DNA of 33,990 nucleotides, from positions 1 through 33,990 of the forward strand of contig CAMYZR010000001.1 of assembly GCA_947303905.1 (NCBI GenBank), written 5' to 3'. Below, piece by piece: positions 1 to 6,332 of the stretch (position 1 is the first letter of the stretch; each line of letters begins with the position of its first letter). Source of the stretch: an uncultured Atopobiaceae bacterium. Its GTDB lineage: Bacteria > Actinomycetota > Coriobacteriia > Coriobacteriales > Atopobiaceae. The position numbers and the translations under genes were made by a program. The notes below the pieces were generated by a model. The model was not told where the DNA came from. It saw nothing but the letters and a program-made list of their open reading frames with translations, and ran no database searches.

Positions 1-955
1 CGCAGCCCGCGGCAGCCGTCGTGCCGAGCGCGGCGAGCGCCGACGCAGCCGCGGCGAGGGCAGGGGCAACCTGTTCCCGCTCCTGATTGCGATTGCGGCC
101 ATCGTTGCCGTCTACCTCGTGGTCTTCTCGCCGATCGATCGCTCCATCGCCCTTCCCAAAGACGAGCGCGAGGGGCTTTCGCAGGAGCTCAAGGGCCACG
201 TGCCCGGCATGCCTTACTACGTCCTTGCCCTCGGATCCGACGCGCGCAAGGGCGAAACCGTCTCGCGCTCCGACACGATGATCCTGGTGCGTGTCGACCC
301 GCTCGGTGGCAAGCTGACGATGCTCTCGATCCCCCGTGACACGATGGTGGAGATAGAGGGCTACGGAACGCAGAAGATCAACGCCGCCTATGCCTTTGGC
401 GGGGCAGCTGGTGCGGTTCATGAGGTCAGCTAGCTCACGGGAGTTCCCATCTCGCACGTGGCGGTCATCAAGTTCGATGGCGTCGAGGGTCTCGTGGATT
501 CGCTCGGCGGCGTGACGGTCGATGTGCCGGTGGATGTCTACGACCCAAGCTACACGGGGCTTGTGCTTTCCGCCGGCAAGCAGGAGATGGACGGACATAC
601 CGCCCTGCTCTTCTCGCGCGTGCGCCATGGCTTCGACCTGGGCGACTACCAGCGCCAGATCGACCAGCGCATCCTCATCCAGGCCATCATGAACAAGGCG
701 CTCTCGCAGGGGCCGACCAAGCTTCCCAGCGTGGTGAGAAACATGACCGGCCTTCTGGGCACCACCCTGCGCTGCTACTCCATACGGCCGCTGATGCTCA
801 GGCTCAAGGTCGGCGGGGCAACGGTCTATCAGGCCACCGTACCCTCCACCACGGCCATGGTCGACGGCGTGAGCTATGTGGTCGCCGACGAGGAGGCGCT
901 CTCCAAGATGATGGACGTGATCAAAGCGGGAGGGGACCCCTCGACGCTGAGCTAG
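1..955 (+). pseudogene. LytR-CpsA-Psr (LCP) family cell-wall ligase, 5' partial, interrupted by an in-frame stop
   Basis: The reading frame is open from the window edge (frame starting at base 2), so the true start lies upstream. The visible N-terminus is an Arg-rich cytoplasmic stretch followed by one membrane helix (about 70-130 nt). The extracytoplasmic LCP domain then follows with family motifs: SRSDTM, LSIPRDTMVEI, QKINAAYAFGG and SRVRHGFDLGDYQRQIDQR. LCP proteins transfer undecaprenyl-linked glycopolymers onto peptidoglycan. A TAG at 431-433 interrupts the frame exactly where relatives continue (HEVS-stop-LTGVPISHVAV). Both halves are in the same frame, so this is a nonsense change, for example AAG to TAG, and not a frameshift. 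The downstream half has no convincing ribosome binding site. The upstream product would lack the conserved Arg-rich half of the active site, so the gene is probably dead unless the stop is read through or is a sequence error. Confidence 0.85.
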
Positions 956-1016
956 CCGATATTCTCTTGCAACCCACAGGCGTCTCTCTTACGCTATCCT
1001 GTTGTGAAACGTTGCT

Positions 1017-1033
1017 CGCCCCGCTCAGGGGCG
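1017..1033 (+). other. Small GC hairpin in the leader of the AmaP-Asp23 operon
   Basis: CGCCCC (1017-1022) and GGGGCG (1028-1033) form a perfect 6-bp stem with a 5-base loop, 19 bases before the amaP-like start. A TATCCT at 995-1000 could be a -10 element, but no good -35 lies at the right distance, so the promoter is uncertain. The hairpin has no T-run and is not a typical terminator. Confidence 0.3.
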
Positions 1034-1052
1034 ATGAGTCGGGGAGGCGCCT

Positions 1053-1763
1053 ATGGGTGGCATCAAGCGGTTTTGCCTGTTCGTGTTTGGACTTGCTGGG
1101 GTGCTGTGCCTGTGCGCCCTTGCGCTTCCGTGGGTAGGGCCCTACCAGAGCGAGGCCGCCGCTCTCATGGCCAACCCGTACTATTACCTCGCATCGCAGG
1201 CCTTGCTTGCCGTTACGGCCTTCGGCCTCATCGTCACGCTGCTCGTGTCCATCTTCGCACCACGCAAGCGCAAGACGGTGGTCATCAGCAGCGATGGAGG
1301 TGACCAGATCACCGTGACCAAGACGGCCATCTCGTCCCAGGCAACCCATGTCATCGAGGACGGGGACCGCTACGTTGCCGAGAAGGTGCGTGTCGGCCTC
1401 GGTCGCGGTGGCAAGATCGAGGTTGCCGCACGCATCAGGCCACGTCGTGTGGTGGACGTGACCATCGAGGGCAAGCGACTCCACGACGACCTCGCATCGG
1501 GTCTCGCCACGATCTGTGGTGACCGCGTGCAGCATGTGAACCTCGAGTTCGTCGAGGCGGAGATGCCCGAGCCCGCCCAGGACGTGGTGGTGGAGACCGT
1601 CGATTCCCTCGAGGTGCCCGCGTCGGTGTACGAGCATGCGGCGAGCCTCGCCGAGGCAGAGGAGCCTGCTGACATCACCGTGCCGCTGAGCAGCGTCATG
1701 CCAGCGCCGGCGAGCGAGAAGGACGAAGACAAGCCGACTGACGTTGACGGGGAGGTGGCGTAG
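1053..1763 (+). CDS. amaP: AmaP-like alkaline-shock membrane anchor protein
   Basis: This 236-residue protein has two N-terminal membrane helices (about residues 5-28 and 43-68). A short basic junction (APRKRKTVVIS) and a soluble alpha/beta region follow, and the last 60 residues are acidic and look disordered. This matches AmaP, the anchor that holds Asp23 at the membrane in Staphylococcus. The start is fixed by GGGGAGG six bases before the ATG. The next two genes encode a DUF2273 protein and an Asp23/Gls24 protein, which is the usual AmaP neighbourhood and the strongest support for the call. The long acidic tail could be a docking segment, but that is inference. Sequence similarity to the staphylococcal protein is judged by architecture only. 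Confidence 0.75.
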   Translation: MGGIKRFCLFVFGLAGVLCLCALALPWVGPYQSEAAALMANPYYYLASQALLAVTAFGLIVTLLVSIFAPRKRKTVVISSDGGDQITVTKTAISSQATHVIEDGDRYVAEKVRVGLGRGGKIEVAARIRPRRVVDVTIEGKRLHDDLASGLATICGDRVQHVNLEFVEAEMPEPAQDVVVETVDSLEVPASVYEHAASLAEAEEPADITVPLSSVMPAPASEKDEDKPTDVDGEVA

Positions 1764-1766
1764 ACG

Positions 1767-2183
1767 ATGGCCAAGGTCAAGCTAACGATCGCAGAGCCGA
1801 GCGAGGACGAGCGAGTGCAGCCTGAAGTCGAGCCGACAAGCGACCATGAGCGTCCGAGCGCAAGCGAGCAGCCGAGTGCCGCTCAGGGCAAGAAGCCTTC
1901 TGCCGCCAAAAGTCCCGCGGACTCCTCGAACGAGAAGAAGCAGCCGGCGCAAGGCCCCGCCGCCTTCCTGTCCAAGGTTGCGCCCGGCCACGAGAACGCG
2001 CTGCTTGGTGGCCTTCTGGGACTCGTCGTAGCCGTGCTTATGTTTGTGGCCGGCTTCTGGCGCACGCTGTTCGTGGTGGTCATGGTGACGATTGGTGTCG
2101 CCGTCGGCCAGTATCTTGATGGCACGCCCAAGATCATCAACTTCATCCGCCGTGTGATCGTAGAGTTCCGCGGCAACAACTAG
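1767..2183 (+). CDS. DUF2273-family small membrane protein
   Basis: The protein has 138 residues. The first 70 or so are Ser/Pro/Lys/Glu-rich and look disordered. The C-terminal third has two hydrophobic helices (GLLGLVVAVLMFVAGFW and TLFVVVMVTIGVAVGQYLD) and ends in a basic amphipathic tail (FIRRVIVEFRGNN). DUF2273 proteins of this shape normally sit between AmaP and Asp23 genes, as here, and are thought to belong to the same membrane-associated complex. It starts three bases after the amaP-like stop, with GGGGAGG inside the end of that gene serving as the ribosome site. The N-terminal extension is longer than in short family members. No enzymatic motif is seen. Confidence 0.7.
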   Translation: MAKVKLTIAEPSEDERVQPEVEPTSDHERPSASEQPSAAQGKKPSAAKSPADSSNEKKQPAQGPAAFLSKVAPGHENALLGGLLGLVVAVLMFVAGFWRTLFVVVMVTIGVAVGQYLDGTPKIINFIRRVIVEFRGNN

Positions 2184-2207
2184 GTTGTAGTCACTAACGC
2201 AAGTTAG
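2176..2207 (+). other. Two small mRNA hairpins between DUF2273 and asp23 genes
   Basis: ACAAC-TAG-GTTGT (2176-2188) encloses the DUF2273 stop codon. CTAAC-GCAA-GTTAG (2194-2207) is a 5-bp stem closed by a GNRA-type GCAA tetraloop. Neither has a T-run. They could set a processing or stability boundary before the asp23-like cistron, but this is inference. Confidence 0.3.
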
Positions 2208-2225
2208 CCAACGAAGGGAGCACAC

Positions 2226-2813
2226 ATGAGCACTATTGACGAGACCAAGCTCGAGGAGCAGGCGACCGAGGAGCCGCTGCAGGTTTCCGTCGAGGACGAG
2301 GTCGTCTCCGAAGGCCTTGACCTTGAGGAGGACCTTGAGTCCGAGGATTCCCTCACGTTCTCCAACGGAGTCATCGAGAAGATCGTCGCGCTGGCCATGC
2401 GTGACGTGCCCGGCGTCGTCGGCATGAAGGGCGGCTTCCTCAACCTCGTGCAGGATGCCTTTGGCGTGCGCGACGCTCGCCGCGGCGTGACCGTCGAGGT
2501 TACCCCCGACAGCTCCGTACGCGTCAACATCTCTGTCTTCATCGCCTACGGCTCCTATGCGCCGCAGGTCTTCGAGGATGTCAAGCACGCCGTCGTGGAT
2601 GCCGTCACCGGCATGACCGGCCTGGAGATCGCGGGCGTCAACCTGCGCATCGAGGACGTTCTGACCCCCGAGGAGATCGAGGCGCGCCAGCCCAAGCTGC
2701 CGGCCACCGAGGAGGCCGAGAACCTTCCCGAGGCAGTCGGGGAGGCCGAGGTCGAGGAGGCCGAGGTCGAGGCTGAGACTGAGGGCGACGTCACCGTCGA
2801 GGTTGCCGGATAG
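2226..2813 (+). CDS. asp23: Asp23/Gls24 family envelope stress response protein
   Basis: This 195-residue soluble protein carries the Asp23 core. The frame runs SNGVIEKIVALAMRDVPGV, then GMKGG, VTVEVTPDSSVRVNISVFIAYG, VFEDVKHAVVDAV and MTGLEIAGVNLRIEDV. Asp23 proteins form an abundant layer under the membrane and respond to alkaline or cell-wall stress. The core is flanked by a strongly acidic N-terminus and a roughly 45-residue Glu-rich tail with repeats of (A/V)EVEEAEVEA type, longer than in many relatives. GAAGGGAG lies six bases before the ATG. The murT gene begins three bases after its stop, so the stress protein and the lipid II amidation genes are probably on one transcript. Confidence 0.9.
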   Translation: MSTIDETKLEEQATEEPLQVSVEDEVVSEGLDLEEDLESEDSLTFSNGVIEKIVALAMRDVPGVVGMKGGFLNLVQDAFGVRDARRGVTVEVTPDSSVRVNISVFIAYGSYAPQVFEDVKHAVVDAVTGMTGLEIAGVNLRIEDVLTPEEIEARQPKLPATEEAENLPEAVGEAEVEEAEVEAETEGDVTVEVAG

Positions 2814-2816
2814 CCT

Positions 2817-4169
2817 ATGAGGCTCATAAGCGCCGCTGCCACTAGTCTGGGACGGCTCGTACACTGGGGGCTGACGAACGTGTTGCATCGCAACGCTTCT
2901 CAGCTCCCAGGTCGTATTGCGCTTGCCCTTGACCCACAGCTGATTGCCCATCTGCGAGACAGGGCGACCAAGGGATCGATAGTCGTCTGCGGGACGAATG
3001 GCAAGACCACAACCAACAACGTGATTGCAGCCTCCCTCGAGGCCTCCGGCATGCGGGTGCTCTGCAATCGCGCGGGCGCCAACATGGTCGCTGGGGTGGC
3101 TTCGGCGCTTCTGTCGGGTGGGACTGCAGACTTGGCGGTGCTCGAGGCCGACGAGCTCTCTACCATTCACATCTTGCCGCAGCTGCGCCCGGACTACCTT
3201 GTTCTGCTCAACCTCTTCCGTGACCAGCTCGACCGCGCGGGAGAGATCGACCACGTGCAGGACACCATTGTGGCCGCACTGGCCGCCTCCCCCTCGACGA
3301 AGCTGGTGACCTGCGGCGATGACCCGCTCTCCATGGGTGTGGCGGTGCGTGCGACGCAGGCGGGCACCAAGGTGCTGACCTTTGGCATGGGAGAGGATCT
3401 GGGGCTTGCTCCGGACCGCGTGCCCGAGGCGCGCTTCTGCCAGGCGTGCGGCACCGAGCTTCGTTACGAGTATCGCTCCTATGCGCAGCTCGGCAAGTTC
3501 GCCTGTCCCAACTGCGGCTTTGCCCGCCCCGAGCTTGATTTTGTCGCTACGGCGGTCGCAGTGGACCGTGAGGGTGTGTCGTTTGATTTCAGTCGCCCGG
3601 GTGAGGGGACAAGGCGCATCCATGCAGACTTCGGTGGCGTCTACATGGCGTACAACCTTCTTGCCGCCGCTGCCGCGGCGTCGCTCGCGGGTGTGGATGC
3701 CGCGCACTTCCAGCAGGCGCTTGACGGATACCATCCCGCCAACGGACGTCTGCAACGCTTTGGCGTCGACGGCCGCGAAGTGGTGCTCAATCTGGCCAAG
3801 AATCCCACGGGGTTCAACCAGAACCTCTCGCTTCTGCTGGCGGACGAACGTCCCAAGGCAGCCTTCTTCGTCGTCAATGACAACTACAACGACGGCAGGG
3901 ACATCTCGTGGATATGGGACGTGGACTTCGAGCGCCTGGCTGGTGACGAGGGCATGCACCGCGTGATCGCGGGCGGGCATCGGGCCAATGACGTGCAGGT
4001 GCGCCTCAAGTACGCGGGCATCGGGGCAGCCATTGCGGGTAGCGTGGGCGAAGCCTTGGGCCAGTTGGCCGATCTCCCCGACGAGTGTCCGCTCTACGTG
4101 CTCACCAACTACTCCGCGCTTTGGCCGGCAAGAGACGAGCTCGAGAGGCTGGGGGAGCGTCATGGGTAG
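2817..4169 (+). CDS. murT: Lipid II isoglutaminyl synthase, MurT subunit
   Basis: This 450-residue Mur-ligase-like protein is the ATP-using subunit of MurT-GatD, which amidates the alpha-carboxyl of the D-Glu in lipid II on the cytoplasmic face of the membrane. The P-loop GTNGKTTT lies at about residues 59-66 (Lys63). Four cysteines in CxxC pairs (Cys208, Cys211, Cys230, Cys233) form the zinc ribbon typical of MurT and absent from ordinary Mur ligases. The C-terminal domain has NPTGFNQNL, NDNYNDGRDISW and WDVDFE, which contain the catalytic-region Asp. Length and motif order match the family. The start lies three bases after asp23, and the end overlaps gatD by eight bases, so the two subunits are likely translationally coupled. 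Confidence 0.95.
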   Translation: MRLISAAATSLGRLVHWGLTNVLHRNASQLPGRIALALDPQLIAHLRDRATKGSIVVCGTNGKTTTNNVIAASLEASGMRVLCNRAGANMVAGVASALLSGGTADLAVLEADELSTIHILPQLRPDYLVLLNLFRDQLDRAGEIDHVQDTIVAALAASPSTKLVTCGDDPLSMGVAVRATQAGTKVLTFGMGEDLGLAPDRVPEARFCQACGTELRYEYRSYAQLGKFACPNCGFARPELDFVATAVAVDREGVSFDFSRPGEGTRRIHADFGGVYMAYNLLAAAAAASLAGVDAAHFQQALDGYHPANGRLQRFGVDGREVVLNLAKNPTGFNQNLSLLLADERPKAAFFVVNDNYNDGRDISWIWDVDFERLAGDEGMHRVIAGGHRANDVQVRLKYAGIGAAIAGSVGEALGQLADLPDECPLYVLTNYSALWPARDELERLGERHG

Positions 4170-4908
4170 CGGAAGGGCCCTGCGTGTGGTGCATCTCTAT
4201 CCGGAGCTGCTCAACCTCTATGGGGACTCGGGCAACATCTTGGTGCTCAGGCGCCGCATGGAATGGAGGGGCATCTCCTGCGAGGTGGAGGAGGTGCACA
4301 CCGGTGATCACCCGTCATTCGTCGACGCGGACATCGTGTTCATTGGCGGTGGTTCAGACCGCGAGCAGCGGATCGTCTGCGACTATCTGCTCGAGGTCCG
4401 CCGCGAGCTTGCGGCCTTCGTCGAGGATGGGGGCGTGCTCGGGGCGGTCTGTGGCGGCTACCAGCTCCTCGGCCACAGCTACCTCATGGGCGACGAGGAG
4501 GTGCGCGGGCTCTCGCTCGTCGACCTCTACACCGACCGCGGAACGCCGCGCCTCATCGGAAACATCGCAGTGGAGAGTCGCATCTCGCCACAGCCCATCG
4601 TTGGCTTCGAGAACCATGGCGGGCGCACGCACTTAGGCCCAGGGGTCGAGCCTATGGGCAAGGTGCTCCATGGATACGGAAACGATGGCACGACCGGCGA
4701 GGAGGGCTGCCTCTACAAGAACGTGGTGGGCACTTACGTGCATGGGCCGCTGTTGCCCAAGAACCCTGGCGTTGCCGACTATCTCATCGCTCGTGCCCTG
4801 GAACGCCGCTTTGGCGTGGCTGAGCTGGAACCGCTGGACGATGCGGCAGAGCTTGCGGCGAACAAGGTGATGTACGACCGTCTGATGGACGAGGAGGCCA
4901 GGGGCTGA
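4162..4908 (+). CDS. gatD: Lipid II isoglutaminyl synthase, GatD glutamine amidotransferase subunit
   Basis: This 248-residue class I (CobB/CobQ-like) glutaminase supplies ammonia to MurT. The nucleophile is Cys97 in GAVCGGYQLLG and the catalytic His194 is in GTYVHGPLLPKNP. The FENHGGRTHLG segment and the Arg in TPRLIGNI also match GatD. The start is the ATG at 4162, inside the end of murT and preceded by GGGGGAG. A longer upstream open frame exists but lies over murT and is not similar to anything expected. The order murT-gatD is the standard one. The product should be essential or strongly beneficial for cross-linking and for resistance to host defences. Confidence 0.95.
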   Translation: MGSGRALRVVHLYPELLNLYGDSGNILVLRRRMEWRGISCEVEEVHTGDHPSFVDADIVFIGGGSDREQRIVCDYLLEVRRELAAFVEDGGVLGAVCGGYQLLGHSYLMGDEEVRGLSLVDLYTDRGTPRLIGNIAVESRISPQPIVGFENHGGRTHLGPGVEPMGKVLHGYGNDGTTGEEGCLYKNVVGTYVHGPLLPKNPGVADYLIARALERRFGVAELEPLDDAAELAANKVMYDRLMDEEARG

Positions 4909-4957
4909 CGGCACGCCGTTGCGTCTTACCGTTCTCCAAGACGTAACATGACGTGGG

Positions 4958-4985
4958 TTGACATCTCCTAGTACTTCGGTAGGAT
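4958..4985 (+). promoter_or_regulatory. Sigma-70-type promoter of the cysteine leader/cysK unit
   Basis: A perfect -35 TTGACA (4958-4963), a 16-base spacer and TAGGAT (4980-4985) as -10. Seven bases after the -10 comes the ATG at 4993, so transcription is expected to begin at or within a base of that codon, giving a leaderless message. The spacer and -10 contain CCTA (4967-4970) and TAGG (4980-4983), an inverted pair that could be a repressor site. Confidence 0.7.
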
Positions 4986-4992
4986 ATTCCAC

Positions 4993-5076
4993 ATGAAGTC
5001 TTTGGCGAACATATTCCGCTGTTGTTGCACATGTGCCGTGCCCGGGTCTGGTATGGCCTGCCGCCGCACACGTTAG
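4993..5076 (+). CDS. Cysteine-rich leader peptide upstream of cysK
   Basis: This 27-codon open frame starts at the predicted transcription start and ends with TAG at 5074-5076. It encodes five cysteines: codons 10, 11 and 12 in a row, then 14 and 23 (core FRCCCTCAVPGSGMAC). No ribosome binding site can exist if the message is leaderless. Polycysteine leaders that sense cysteinyl-tRNA by ribosome stalling are known for mycobacterial cysteine operons; this looks like an equivalent in another actinobacterial class. The next gene is cysteine synthase, and paired hairpins with a terminator-like end lie between them. The peptide itself probably has no job after translation. Leaderless initiation and function are inferred from sequence; chance occurrence of four Cys in five codons at this spot is unlikely. 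Confidence 0.75.
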   Translation: MKSLANIFRCCCTCAVPGSGMACRRTR

Positions 5077-5169
5077 GCGGGCCAAGGCTCGGGCGTAAAG
5101 CCACTCCCCCCTCACATAGAGTCCAAACCGCGTGGGCAGGTGCCCACGATGGTACCAACCTGCCCTTTT
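5055..5169 (+). promoter_or_regulatory. Candidate cysteine-responsive attenuator before cysK
   Basis: Arm B GGCCTGCC (5055-5062) can pair with arm C GGCGGGCC (5076-5083), eight pairs with one G-U, across the leader stop codon. Arm E GGGCAGGT (5134-5141) pairs perfectly with arm F ACCTGCCC (5158-5165), which is followed by TTTT: a terminator-like hairpin ending at the cysK ribosome site. CCTGCC occurs in both B (5057-5062) and F, so B can also pair with E and block the terminator. GTGGGC-AGGT-GCCCAC (5132-5147) is another exclusive fold. A ribosome stalled at Cys codons 10-14 leaves B free; one reaching the stop codon covers B and C. The T-run is short, so translational control of cysK is an alternative. 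Confidence 0.6.
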
Positions 5170-5180
5170 AGGAGGCACCC

Positions 5181-6092
<912 letters not shown>

Positions 6093-6126
6093 CCACCGAG
6101 GGGACTCATCACAGCTGATTGCCGTT

Positions 6127-6181
6127 GACGGGTCGCGTTGCCTGCGGTTATGGCCACGGGCGACGCGACCCGTCCTTTTTT
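6127..6181 (+). terminator. Intrinsic terminator after cysK
   Basis: GACGGGTCGCG (6127-6137) and CGCGACCCGTC (6164-6174) form a perfect 11-bp stem, followed by TTTTTT at 6176-6181. This isolates cysK from the following gene. It also argues against any start of the next gene upstream of about 6182. Confidence 0.9.
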
Positions 6182-6290
6182 GCCTCGATCTTCCGCGCAC
6201 CTCAAACGAGTCGCCGCATCCCCTCAAACCACCGACAAAGCGCATCGGGCTGCTGGTGGAGCCTCGGCTAACTTATCGCGTCTTGTCATC

Positions 6291-6296
6291 TATGAT
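6291..6296 (+). promoter_or_regulatory. Candidate -10 element of the DUF262 gene
   Basis: TATGAT (five of six consensus bases) lies 37 bases before the proposed ATG and downstream of the cysK terminator. No good -35 hexamer is seen 16-18 bases upstream, so support is modest. Confidence 0.35.
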
Positions 6297-6332
6297 GGGG
6301 ACGTGCCTTCGCACGCACCACAATCACGTACG

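Noticed and set aside
458..955. Second half of the LCP gene as an independent gene
   Set aside because: Same frame as the first half, starts in mid-domain and lacks a ribosome site; it is the remainder of the interrupted gene.
1782..4163. 793-codon open frame on the minus strand antisense to DUF2273, asp23 and murT
   Set aside because: It lies over well-supported genes, has low-complexity His/Arg/Gly/Val-rich translation typical of the high-GC antisense frame, and shows no domain or ribosome site.
6138..6332. N-terminal extension of the DUF262 protein
   Set aside because: It would begin inside the cysK terminator stem and has no similarity to the DUF262 start.
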